The notes under the pieces: generated by a model
The model's input: only the letters and a program-made list of their open reading frames with translations
What the model was told of the DNA's origin: nothing
The model's database searches: none
NCBI GenBank assembly: GCA_964250265.1
Contig: CAXUFG010000016.1
Location: forward strand, 1 to 42,101
DNA length: 42,101 nt
Reading direction: 5' to 3'
From: GCA-003244245 sp964250265
GTDB taxonomy: Bacteria; Actinomycetota; Actinomycetes; Mycobacteriales; Pseudonocardiaceae
Shown here: positions 33,501 through 40,361 of the stretch, one piece after another
Numbering within the stretch: the stretch's first letter is position 1
How the letters are laid out: each line of letters begins with the position of its first letter
Program-made: the position numbers and the translations under genes

Positions 33501-35153
33501 CCCTGCCCCATCGGCACCGCCGGGTGTCATCACGGTGAACAGCCCTCGGTCGGGGATCGTGCCGCCGGAGGTGACCGCCAATCGCTGTGCGCCCGGCCGG
33601 CCCCGCAGCTCGTCGCTGACCCGGTCCCAGACGATCCGTGGCCGCAGCTCGCCGAACTCCTCCGAGGGGTATCGCCCCGCCAGCATGTCGAGGACGGCGT
33701 GCAGCGCCGAATCGGGCAGCGCGGTGTACGGCGCGGCGCGCCGGACCAGCGTGGCGAGTTCGTCGATGCGCCAGGTATCCAGCGCGACCATCGCCACCAC
33801 GTGTTGGGCGAGCACGTCCAGCGGATTGCGCGGGTAGCGCATCGCCTCGATCGCCCCACTGGCCATCCGCTCGGCGACCACCGCGCAGGAGACCAGGTCC
33901 CCGCGGAACTTGGGGAACACCACACCCCGGGACACCGCGCCCACCTGATGCCCGGCTCGGCCAATCCGCTGTAAACCTGACGCGACCGTGGGAGGTGCCT
34001 CGACCTGCACCACCAGGTCCACCGCTCCCATGTCGATGCCCAACTCGAGCGAGGACGTGGCGACAACACAGGGCAGCCGGCCGGACTTGAGCTCCTCCTC
34101 GACCAGGGTTCGCTGCTCGCGCGACATCGAGCCGTGGTGTGCCTTGGCGATCACTTCGGGGGCGCCGCCGGCGAGCCCAGCCTGGCCCATCAGCTCAGCC
34201 GGCATCCGATCTCGCGGCGCTGCGGGCTCGTCGGTCGCCAGCTCATTGAGCCGGGAGGTGAGCCGTTCGGTCAGCCGCCGTGAGTTGGCGAACACGATCG
34301 TTGAGCGGTGCTCGCGTACCAGCTCCAGAATCCGCCGTTCCACCGCGGGCCAGATCGAGGAGCGCTGCGCCACCGCCCCGTCCGCATCCTCGGTCAGCTC
34401 GCCCAGCGTTGACATGTCGGGCACCGGGACCTGCACAGCGACTTCGATCGTCTTGGCGGATACCGGCTGCACCACCCGCACCAGCCGGCCTCCAGCCAGG
34501 AAGGCACTGACCTCCTCGACGGGGCGAACAGTGGCGGACAGGCCGATCCGCTGCGCAGGTTTCTCCAGCAAGACGTCCAATCGCTCCAGAGACAGCGCCA
34601 GGTGCGCCCCGCGCTTGGTGGCAGCGACCGCGTGCACCTCATCGACGATTACGGTGTGGATCCCGCGAAGCGACTCCCTGGCCGCCGAGGTCAGCAGCAG
34701 GAACAGCGACTCCGGGGTGGTGACGAGCACGTCGGTCGGGGTGCGGGCGAAGGCTCGGCGCTGCTCCGCTGGGGTATCGCCGGTGCGCATTCCCACCCGG
34801 ATGTCCGGCTCCGGCAGGCCCAACCGGTGTGCGGCCTGCCGGATACCGGCCAACGGTGAGCGCAGGTTGCGCTCGACGTCCACCGCCAGGGCCTTGAGCG
34901 GGGAGATGTAGAGCACCCGGCACCGCCTGGTCGGTTCGTCTGGAGGCGAGGCAACGGCCAGCTGATCCAGCGCCCACAGGAATGCGGCCAGGGTCTTGCC
35001 AGAACCGGTGGGGGCGACGACCAGCGCGTGCTCGCCTGCGGCCGCCGCCCGCCAGGCGCCCTCCTGGGCCGGGGTAGGCGCTGCGAACGCCCCCGCGAAC
35101 CAATCCCGGGTGGCGGGGGAGAACACCTCCAGCACGTCCACACCAACCATCAT
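30525..35153 (-). CDS. lhr: Large ATP-dependent helicase Lhr
   Basis: The protein has 1542 residues from ATG 35153. This superfamily 2, 3'-to-5' translocase loads on single strands and unwinds DNA or RNA:DNA hybrids. The first RecA domain has ALVVAPTGSGKTLAAFLWAL (Walker A, about 46-65), YISPLKALAVD, TTPESL and VIVDEVHAVA (DEVH box). The second has IVFANSRRLTERLTSRLNEL, HHGSMSREQRTLVEE and QRIGRAGHQVG. The winged-helix/Lhr core and the long C-terminal part shared with mycobacterial Lhr follow. A leaderless GTG at 35141 is a good alternative start, because a PafBC-like promoter (35149-35171) would begin transcription there. Mycobacterial lhr is regarded as damage-inducible, which agrees. Confidence 0.95.
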   Translation of the reverse strand: MMVGVDVLEVFSPATRDWFAGAFAAPTPAQEGAWRAAAAGEHALVVAPTGSGKTLAAFLWALDQLAVASPPDEPTRRCRVLYISPLKALAVDVERNLRSPLAGIRQAAHRLGLPEPDIRVGMRTGDTPAEQRRAFARTPTDVLVTTPESLFLLLTSAARESLRGIHTVIVDEVHAVAATKRGAHLALSLERLDVLLEKPAQRIGLSATVRPVEEVSAFLAGGRLVRVVQPVSAKTIEVAVQVPVPDMSTLGELTEDADGAVAQRSSIWPAVERRILELVREHRSTIVFANSRRLTERLTSRLNELATDEPAAPRDRMPAELMGQAGLAGGAPEVIAKAHHGSMSREQRTLVEEELKSGRLPCVVATSSLELGIDMGAVDLVVQVEAPPTVASGLQRIGRAGHQVGAVSRGVVFPKFRGDLVSCAVVAERMASGAIEAMRYPRNPLDVLAQHVVAMVALDTWRIDELATLVRRAAPYTALPDSALHAVLDMLAGRYPSEEFGELRPRIVWDRVSDELRGRPGAQRLAVTSGGTIPDRGLFTVMTPGGADGAGSRVGELDEEMVYESRVGDTFLLGSTSWKIVDITHDRVIALPVPGEPARMPFWKGDAPGRPLELGRALGAFVRELSGTGADAARSRVEGIGLDAWAADNLLSYLHEQREATGHVPDDRTVLVERFRDELGDWRMVVHSPFGAQVNGPWALAIGARLRERRGVEAQVASADDGIVLRLPDALDADGVEVAPTAEDVLFDPDEIDQLVIAEVGGSALFASRFRECAARSLLLPRRDPRRRTPLWQQRQRSAQLLAVAAKYEQFPVVLEAMRECLQDVYDLPGLRELMSEVRARRVRVVELATPSPSPFARSLLFGYVGMFLYELDAPLAERRAAALALDSTLLAELLGSEAIRELLDPEVLNEVEAQLQRLDPERRVRDIEGAADLLRALGDLTEAEATQRGVAPEWLAELGATRRTIMVRISGERRWIAIEDAGRVRDALGAALPVGVPEVFTEPVTDPLGDLLLRYARTHGPFSASAAADRFGLGVAVVGAVLDRMTGSGTVVRGELRPVELGGGGTEYCHAEVLRRLRRASLARLRAEVEPVEQAALGRFLPAWHGIGSWDPPGGSAGPARRLRSASTPEDVLGAVEQLAGAPVPASALESLLLPARLPGYSPALLDELTISGEVSWIGCGSLPGGDGWIALAPTDLADLVLPDLDEQLALTPSHRGVLRALGWDPAGGPAEGGALFFRQLADRTGQYLLADGELAPSDADVVAAVWDLVWAGLLTNDSLAPLRALVSGRSPAHRPRRSAPRGRYARMRAGRPPMTSRTGPPTAAGRWSLSPVPQSDATRRAHARAETFLERHGVLTRGALDTERVAGGFAGVYKVLRAMEESGRCRRGYVVEGLGAAQFAVPGAIDRLRAVGQPVDGSAATVVLAATDPAQPYGAALPWPSTVGAVRHRPGRKAGALAVLVDGAAVLYVERGGRSLLSFTEDTGRLRAAVGGLARAVAQGWLGSLSVERADGEAALGSALAEPLRDAGFRATPLGLRLRA

Positions 35154-35171
35154 GGCCCGCGCCACCGACAG
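35149..35171 (-). promoter_or_regulatory. PafBC (RecA-NDp)-type damage promoter at lhr start
   Basis: On the minus strand, CTGTCGGTG, eight bases, then CATGAT matches the mycobacterial damage motif TTGTCRGTG-N8-TAnnnT at 8 of 9 and 2 of 3 fixed positions. Transcription would begin at about GTG 35141, in frame with lhr. If so, the ATG codons at 35153 and 35150 are part of the -10. Confidence 0.55.
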
Positions 35172-35189
35172 TCAGTGATGCTCGGTGCT

Positions 35190-35366
35190 CTACACGAGCG
35201 GTTGTAGCGTCAGGGGCGTGTGGGCGGCCAGCGTGTCGAAATCCGCGTCGCGGTGTAGCAGGGTCGCGCCTGCCGAGATCGTGGAGCCGGCGATGAGGCA
35301 GTCCGCCATCTTGCGGACCGTCCGTCCGGCGAGCCGGCAGCAGCGGTACAGCAAGACGAGGCCACG
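35190..35366 (-). pseudogene. C-terminal fragment of a VapC-like PIN-domain toxin
   Basis: The minus strand reads LVLLYRCCRLAGRTVRKMAD, then CLIAGSTISAGATLLHRDAD and FDTLAAHTPLTLQPLV before a TAG (35190-35192). This is the C-terminal third of a VapC PIN domain, with the acidic positions D of MADCLIAG and of HRDADFD. The N-terminal part, including the first catalytic Asp, is missing: the frame runs into the end of the valine dehydrogenase gene at 35367. No antitoxin gene is adjacent. It is a relic of a toxin-antitoxin locus. Confidence 0.7.
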
Positions 35367-36455
35367 CTATCTCCGCACAGCGGCGCGGCCGTCGACGAGG
35401 ATCTTGCGCAGGCGCCCCACGTCTGCCATTCGCCGCTCGGCGAGGTGGTCGGCTGCGACGGCGGGAGTCACACCGTCCCGCTCGGCCAGCGCGAAGATCT
35501 CCCGCGTGGTGTCGAAGATCTTGGCGACCCGAGCTTTGGCCCGCTGAAAGTCGAAGCCACCGATCTCGTCAGCGACCTGAACGACCCCGCCGGCGTTCAC
35601 CACGTAATCAGGTGCGTAGAGGATGCCCCGTGCGTCGAGGAGCTTCTCCATACCGGGGTGCTCCAGCTGGTTGTTCGCGCCGCCGCAGACGATTTTGGCA
35701 CGTAGCGCGGCGACGGTGGGATCGTCCAGCGCTGAGCCGAGAGCGCACGGGGCGTACACCTCGATCGGCTCGCGCACCAGCGCCGCGGTGTCCGGTGCCA
35801 CGGCCACCTCGGGATGCGCCACAAGGACCTGCTCGATCGCCCGATCACTGATGTCGGCCACGGTCACCTGTGCGCCGTCGGCGAGCAGATGCTCAACGAG
35901 TAGCTTGCCGACCTTCCCGACCCCGGCGACGCCCACCCAGCGGCCGGACAGGGTGGGTGCGCCCCAGACATGGTCGGCGGCCGCGCGCATGCCCTGGAAG
36001 ACGCCAAAGGCGGTCAGAATAGAGGAATCACCGGCGCCACCTTGGGCAACCGAGCGTCCGGTGACGAACTCGGACTCCCTGGCGACGGCGTCCATGTCCT
36101 CGACGTAGGTGCCGACGTCGCAGGCCGTGATGTAGCGCCCTCCCAGCGACTGCACGAAGCGTCCGTAAGCGCGTAGCAGCACCTCGGTCTTGTCCCGGGT
36201 CGGATTGCCGAGGATGACGGCCTTTCCACCGCCGTGATCCAGCCCGGCGAGCGCGTTCTTGTAGGACATCGCGGTAGCCAAGTGCAACACGTCAAGGAGC
36301 GCGTCGTCCTCGCTGGGGTAGGGATGGAACCGGGTCCCGCCGAGGGCCGGTCCCAGCGCGGTGGAGTGAATCGCGATGATCGCGCGGAGCCCCGAGGGCT
36401 CGTCGCGGCAGAAGACGACCTGCTCGTGGTCGCCGGATCGGAACACGTCGGTCAC
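35367..36455 (-). CDS. vdh: Valine/leucine-type amino acid dehydrogenase
   Basis: This NAD-dependent oxidative deaminase of branched-chain amino acids belongs to the Glu/Leu/Phe/Val dehydrogenase family. It has 362 residues from GTG 36455 (AGGGGG about eight bases upstream). The N-terminal catalytic domain has GPALGGTRFHPYPSEDDALL, YKNALAGLDHGGGKAVILG (substrate and catalytic lysines K66 and K78) and YITACDVGTYVEDM. The Rossmann domain has VGVAGVGKVGKLLVEHLL. C-terminal APDYVVNAGGVVQVADE is typical. The length equals Streptomyces valine dehydrogenase (about 364). An LRP regulator is often nearby in actinomycetes but is not seen here. Confidence 0.9.
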   Translation of the reverse strand: MTDVFRSGDHEQVVFCRDEPSGLRAIIAIHSTALGPALGGTRFHPYPSEDDALLDVLHLATAMSYKNALAGLDHGGGKAVILGNPTRDKTEVLLRAYGRFVQSLGGRYITACDVGTYVEDMDAVARESEFVTGRSVAQGGAGDSSILTAFGVFQGMRAAADHVWGAPTLSGRWVGVAGVGKVGKLLVEHLLADGAQVTVADISDRAIEQVLVAHPEVAVAPDTAALVREPIEVYAPCALGSALDDPTVAALRAKIVCGGANNQLEHPGMEKLLDARGILYAPDYVVNAGGVVQVADEIGGFDFQRAKARVAKIFDTTREIFALAERDGVTPAVAADHLAERRMADVGRLRKILVDGRAAVRR

Positions 36456-36587
36456 GGTGGTGGCCCCCTCCCGCTCGGTGGCGCGCGCTGCTGTGCGAAG
36501 CGTATGCCTGCGCCGGCCGTGTCGGACCCGGATGACGGATGGCACCATCTGGCGGGTACTGACGGACAAGGGGCGCGGGGAGAGATC

Positions 36588-38120
36588 ATGCGGGTGACCG
36601 GGCTCGGGCACGCCGGGCTGTATATCGAGACAGCTGCCGGCAGCGTGCTCTGCGACCCGTGGGTGAACCCGGCCTTCTTCGGGTCGTGGTTCCCCTTCCC
36701 GGACAACAGCGAGTTGGACTGGGACGCTTTCGGGCAGGCCGATTACCTCTACGTTTCGCACCTGCACAGGGACCATTTCGACGCCGCGTTGCTGTGTCGC
36801 CACGTGCGCAGGGACATCACGGTGCTGCTTCCGGATTACCCGACCGACGAACTGGAGCGCGAGCTCGCCGGTCTCGGGTTCCGGACCTTCCTGCGCACGA
36901 CGTCAGGTGTCCCGATGGAGCGAGACGGTCTGCGCATCATGATCACGTCGCTGACCGGGCCCAGCGACGGGCCGATCGGTGACTCGGCGCTGTCCCTGGA
37001 TGATGGCCGCACCGTGATTCTCAACCAGAACGATGCGCACCCGCTGGAGATCGAGCAGCTCCGGGACTTCGGCGAGGTGCACGGCTACTTCACCCAGTTC
37101 TCTGGCGCGATCTGGTGGCCGATGGTCTACGACCTCCCCCCGGGCGCGCGCAAGGAGTTCGCCCGCCGCAAGCGGGCCGGGCAGACTGACCGGGCGCTGC
37201 GCTACATCGACGCCGTGGGCGCCGCGCACATCTTCCCCACCGCGGGCCCACCCTGTTTCCTCGACGAGGACCTCTTCGAACTCAACGGTCAGGGCCGGGA
37301 CGGCGAGAGCATCTTCACCGACCAGATGGAATTCCTCGCCGAGCTGCGATCGGCGCGTCCCGGGGTGTCGGCGCACCTGCTGCTACCGGGAAGCGTCGCC
37401 GAACTGGATGGCGGGCGCTGCGAGCTGACCCACCAGCACTCGGACACCGAGGTCAGCCACATCTTCCGGGAGAAGACCTCCTACCTCCGCGACTATCAGG
37501 TCCGCGCGCAACCCGCCCTGGCGCGGGAGCGGGCCAGCCGGGCGCCGGTCCCCGTTGACCTGCTTGAACAGCTCAAACAGTGGTGGGAACCGCTGCTCAA
37601 GCGGGCCGAGCACATCTGCACCGGGGTGGGTGGTCCGGTCCGTCTGGACGTCGGTGAGCTCTCGCTGGTGATCGACTTCATCGCTCGCGAGGTACGCGAG
37701 TTCGCTGGCGAGCATTGCCGCTACCGGTTGTCGACCTCGGCGGATCTGATCGCCACCAACCTGGCTCATCGCGAGGTGGACTGGTCCAACAGCCTGTTTC
37801 TTTCCCTACGGTTTCGAGCCAGCCGGGTCGGTCAGTACAACGAGTTCGTCTACATCTTCTTCAAATGCCTCTCGCCCGAACGCATCGATTACGTCGAGAA
37901 CTGGTACGACGAGCGCAACGATGACGGCGCGGAGATCAACTTAGCTGGCTGGCGGGTGCAACGCCGCTGCCCGCACCTGCGCGCTGACCTGGACAAGTTC
38001 GGCAGCGTCTCAGACGGCGTCCTCACCTGCGCCCTGCACGGCTGGCGCTTCGACCTCTCCTCGGGCCGCTGCCTCACTGCCGCGGGCCACCAGATTCGCG
38101 CCACTCCGCTGACGGGCTGA
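36588..38120 (+). CDS. MBL-fold hydrolase with C-terminal Rieske 2Fe-2S domain (CMAH-like)
   Basis: The protein has 510 residues from ATG 36588 (GGGGAG six bases upstream). Residues 1-250 are a metallo-beta-lactamase fold of the UlaG type with metal motif HLHRDH (58-63) and later conserved His and Asp. A helical region of about 150 residues follows. The last 50 residues hold a Rieske cluster motif: C461-P-H463 and C481-AL-H484, followed by GWRFDLSSGRC. MBL and Rieske modules together occur in CMP-N-acetylneuraminate hydroxylase (CMAH), where the Rieske part is N-terminal; here it is C-terminal. Redox activity is likely, the substrate unknown. It is divergent from vdh. Confidence 0.85.
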   Translation: MRVTGLGHAGLYIETAAGSVLCDPWVNPAFFGSWFPFPDNSELDWDAFGQADYLYVSHLHRDHFDAALLCRHVRRDITVLLPDYPTDELERELAGLGFRTFLRTTSGVPMERDGLRIMITSLTGPSDGPIGDSALSLDDGRTVILNQNDAHPLEIEQLRDFGEVHGYFTQFSGAIWWPMVYDLPPGARKEFARRKRAGQTDRALRYIDAVGAAHIFPTAGPPCFLDEDLFELNGQGRDGESIFTDQMEFLAELRSARPGVSAHLLLPGSVAELDGGRCELTHQHSDTEVSHIFREKTSYLRDYQVRAQPALARERASRAPVPVDLLEQLKQWWEPLLKRAEHICTGVGGPVRLDVGELSLVIDFIAREVREFAGEHCRYRLSTSADLIATNLAHREVDWSNSLFLSLRFRASRVGQYNEFVYIFFKCLSPERIDYVENWYDERNDDGAEINLAGWRVQRRCPHLRADLDKFGSVSDGVLTCALHGWRFDLSSGRCLTAAGHQIRATPLTG

Positions 38121-38133
38121 GCAGCGTCACCCT

Positions 38134-38640
38134 TCAGGCAGGGCAGAACCAGCCGTCCACGTACACCTGATCGCTTTGTGCGTCCGGCGCTGGGTAGCTG
38201 GTGCGCAGGGTGAAGGCGTACGGCGTCGGACCGTAGGTGCGGAGATGGCGGATCCGGTCCTCGGCGTCATCCGTGGTGGGCCGGTGCCCCGCTGGCACCC
38301 ACCAGCATGCGGTGTACGCCTCCTGCATGGGCTGGAACCACTCACGACGCCTGCGCATCACCTGACGGTGCATCTCGCCGTAGACGAAGGCAGCGAGGTG
38401 CTCTACGTCGCTCCAGACCGACATGTTCACGATGACCCCGGCGCTGCCGGCGGTGTCCCAGGTGAACGCCTGGATCGCGGTGGCGTTGCCCTCCTCGGTC
38501 TGCAACCGCCACACGAATCCGGGCGCGCTGTCGGCGACCGCGTTAACCGGATCCAGCGCAGCCATGAAGTCGGCTAGCAGCGGATCGGTCAGCGGCACGA
38601 CGAGCCGGGCGACATTGACCTGCGCGAGCTCCCGCAGCAT
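38134..38640 (-). CDS. DUF3291 domain protein
   Basis: The protein has 168 residues from ATG 38640. The family pattern is clear: ELAQVNVARLVVPLTDPLL at the N-terminus, then DPVNAVADSAPGFVWRLQTE, AIQAFTWDT, IVNMSVWSDVEHLAAFVYG and the C-terminal WWVPAGHRPTTDDAEDRI. The fold is a dimeric alpha/beta barrel-like monooxygenase relative; its function is not established. In-frame ATG 38709 would add 23 residues unlike the family and overlaps the small upstream gene, so 38640 is preferred. It is convergent with the MBL-Rieske gene, 13 bases apart. Confidence 0.82.
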   Translation of the reverse strand: MLRELAQVNVARLVVPLTDPLLADFMAALDPVNAVADSAPGFVWRLQTEEGNATAIQAFTWDTAGSAGVIVNMSVWSDVEHLAAFVYGEMHRQVMRRRREWFQPMQEAYTACWWVPAGHRPTTDDAEDRIRHLRTYGPTPYAFTLRTSYPAPDAQSDQVYVDGWFCPA

Positions 38641-38681
38641 GTTCGCCAGTGTGCCCGACAGTGTCGGGGCAGTGTGGTCGA

Positions 38682-38804
38682 TCAGCGACCTCGCTGCTGC
38701 CACCACCATCGGATGAGCACCACCAGGGCGGAGAGCAGACCGAAAAGGATCACCAGCTGCCCGGCGGTGGAGGACAGCCCGGTCGGGTCCTCCGAGGTGA
38801 ACAC
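38682..38804 (-). CDS. Small single-pass membrane protein
   Basis: A 40-residue frame from GTG 38804: hydrophilic N-terminus FTSEDPTGLSSTAG, one strong transmembrane helix QLVILFGLLSALVVLIR, then a WWW-basic C-terminal anchor. A -10-like TATCGT on the minus strand (38811-38816) lies six bases before the GTG, so a leaderless mRNA is plausible. It precedes the DUF3291 gene by 41 bases. It is too short for most gene callers. I do not recognise a named family. Confidence 0.55.
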   Translation of the reverse strand: MFTSEDPTGLSSTAGQLVILFGLLSALVVLIRWWWQQRGR

Positions 38805-38810
38805 CCCAAC

Positions 38811-38838
38811 ACGATAGCTGAGGCCGGGTACCTAATCT
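38811..38838. promoter_or_regulatory. Divergent promoter region, small membrane protein and DUF3046
   Basis: The 40-bp gap between the starts 38804 (minus) and 38845 (plus) holds TATCGT on the minus strand (38811-38816) and TAATCT on the plus strand (38833-38838). Each is six bases from its start codon. No -35 is clear. Both genes appear leaderless. Confidence 0.45.
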
Positions 38839-38844
38839 GGACGA

Positions 38845-39039
38845 ATGCGGATTACCCATCTCCGGCAGCGGATGGACGAGGAGTTCGGTCCGATCAGGGC
38901 GGCTGCGCTGGCCCATGACCACGTGTTCGCCGATCTCGGTGGACGGACGGTGAATGGAGCTCTGGAGGCGGGTATCGACACCAAGCAGGTCTGGGCTGTC
39001 GTATGCGCCACCTTCGATGTCCCCGAAGAGCGGCGCTGA
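38845..39039 (+). CDS. DUF3046 family small protein
   Basis: The protein has 64 residues, matching the actinobacterial DUF3046 family that usually lies directly upstream of recA. Conserved parts are the opening MRITHLRQRMDEEFG, HDHVFADLGGRTVNGALEAG and the closing VCATFDVPEERR. No catalytic residue is evident and the function is unknown. No ribosome site is seen; TAATCT six bases before the ATG suggests a leaderless transcript. The recA start follows after 247 bases. Confidence 0.85.
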   Translation: MRITHLRQRMDEEFGPIRAAALAHDHVFADLGGRTVNGALEAGIDTKQVWAVVCATFDVPEERR

Positions 39040-39144
39040 CCCCGTCTTTCACCCAGGCGTGTCGGCCTCTCGTGCTCGGTGCATCGTGTGCGGGTGCGCA
39101 CCATGGGCGCGGGAAGCTAGCACACCGGCGTGTCACCGAGAGCA

Positions 39145-39160
39145 TCGAACACGTGTTCGT
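39145..39160 (+). promoter_or_regulatory. LexA box upstream of recA
   Basis: TCGAAC-ACGT-GTTCGT differs from the actinobacterial SOS consensus at one end position; the inner 14 bases CGAACACGTGTTCG are a perfect palindrome. It lies 127 bases before the recA ATG. It shares its core CGAAC...GTTCG with the box of the HEPN operon at 29157. Confidence 0.85.
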
Positions 39161-39219
39161 CTAAGGTGTTGTCCACAGTCGGACCCCTATCCACAGATCC
39201 GGCCGTGTGCCGTCGCAAA

Positions 39220-39242
39220 GTGTCGGTCCTACCGCCTAGCGT
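39220..39242 (+). promoter_or_regulatory. PafBC (RecA-NDp)-type promoter of recA
   Basis: GTGTCGGTC, eight bases, then TAGCGT matches TTGTCRGTG-N8-TAnnnT at 7 of 9 upstream positions with a full TAnnnT. It lies 44 bases before the recA start, as the LexA-independent damage promoter does in mycobacteria. Confidence 0.65.
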
Positions 39243-39286
39243 CGTCGCCGACCCAGAAGAACCCAACCAGCGAGGTGGATCGTCAG

Positions 39287-40327
39287 ATGGCATCAGCACC
39301 GGATCGGGAGAAGGCACTCGAGATCGCCTTGGCTCAGATCGAGAAGCAGTGCGGCAAGGGCTCGGTGATGCGCCTCGGGGAGGAGGGCCGCGCTCCAGTC
39401 GAGGTGATTCCCACCGGCTCCATCGCCTTGGACGTGGCCTTGGGCATCGGTGGTTTGCCTCGCGGCCGGGTCGTCGAGGTGTACGGCCCGGAGTCCTCCG
39501 GGAAGACGACGATCGCGCTGCACGCGGTAGCCAACGCTCAGCGGAGCGGAGGGATCGCGGCGTTTATCGACGCCGAGCACGCGCTGGATCCCGATTACGC
39601 GAAGGCGCTCGGAGTGGACACCGACGCTCTGCTGGTCTCCCAGCCCGACACCGGGGAGCAGGCATTGGAGATCATGGACATGCTGATCCGCTCCGGTGCG
39701 CTGGACGTGGTGGTCATTGACTCGGTAGCAGCCCTCGTGCCGCGGGCGGAGATCGAGGGCGAGATGGGGGACGCGCACGTCGGGCTGCAGGCCCGGCTGA
39801 TGAGCCAGGCGCTGCGAAAGATCACTGGTGCGCTGAGCAACTCGGGCACCACGGCAATCTTCATCAACCAGCTCCGAGAGAAGGTCGGGGTCTTCTTCGG
39901 CTCCCCGGAGACTACGTCAGGGGGCAAGGCACTGAAGTTCTATGCCTCTATACGACTGGATATCCGCCGTATCGAGACGCTCAAGGACGGATCAGATGCA
40001 GTAGGCAACCGGACTCGCGTGAAGGTGGTGAAGAACAAATGTGCACCGCCATTCAAACAGGCAGAATTCGATATTCTATACGGTCATGGAATCAGCAAAG
40101 AAGGCTCGCTCATCGATCTCGGTGTGGAGCAGGGCATCGTTCGGAAAGCAGGTGCCTGGTACACCTACGAGGGTGACCAGCTGGGCCAGGGCAAGGAGAA
40201 CGCCCGCACCTTCCTTGCCGACAACCCCGACGTCGCTGCTGAGATCGAGAAGCGGATCAAGGACAAGCTTGGTATCGGAGCAAAGCTGGATGCTGATCAG
40301 ACCGTGCCCGCTCCGGTGGACTTCTGA
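39287..40327 (+). CDS. recA: Recombinase RecA
   Basis: This ATP-dependent strand-exchange protein is also the co-protease for LexA cleavage. It has 346 residues from ATG 39287, with GAGGTGG eight bases upstream. Walker A is GPESSGKT (67-74); VVVIDSVAALVPRAEIEGE holds Walker B; the L2 region FINQLREKVGVFFGSPETT and the C-terminal KAGAWYTYEGDQLGQGKENA are canonical. There is no intein, unlike some mycobacteria. Both a LexA box and a PafBC-type promoter lie upstream. Bases about 39,940-40,110 use A/T-ending and rare codons (ATA, CTA) unlike the rest. recX follows after 34 bases. Confidence 0.98.
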   Translation: MASAPDREKALEIALAQIEKQCGKGSVMRLGEEGRAPVEVIPTGSIALDVALGIGGLPRGRVVEVYGPESSGKTTIALHAVANAQRSGGIAAFIDAEHALDPDYAKALGVDTDALLVSQPDTGEQALEIMDMLIRSGALDVVVIDSVAALVPRAEIEGEMGDAHVGLQARLMSQALRKITGALSNSGTTAIFINQLREKVGVFFGSPETTSGGKALKFYASIRLDIRRIETLKDGSDAVGNRTRVKVVKNKCAPPFKQAEFDILYGHGISKEGSLIDLGVEQGIVRKAGAWYTYEGDQLGQGKENARTFLADNPDVAAEIEKRIKDKLGIGAKLDADQTVPAPVDF

Positions 40328-40361
40328 TGTCCCGAACTCATACGACGGCGCGAAAGCTGCG

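Noticed and set aside
38641..38709. Extended DUF3291 start at ATG 38709
   Set aside because: Family members begin at about ELAQVN; the extension overlaps the small membrane protein gene and has no ribosome site.
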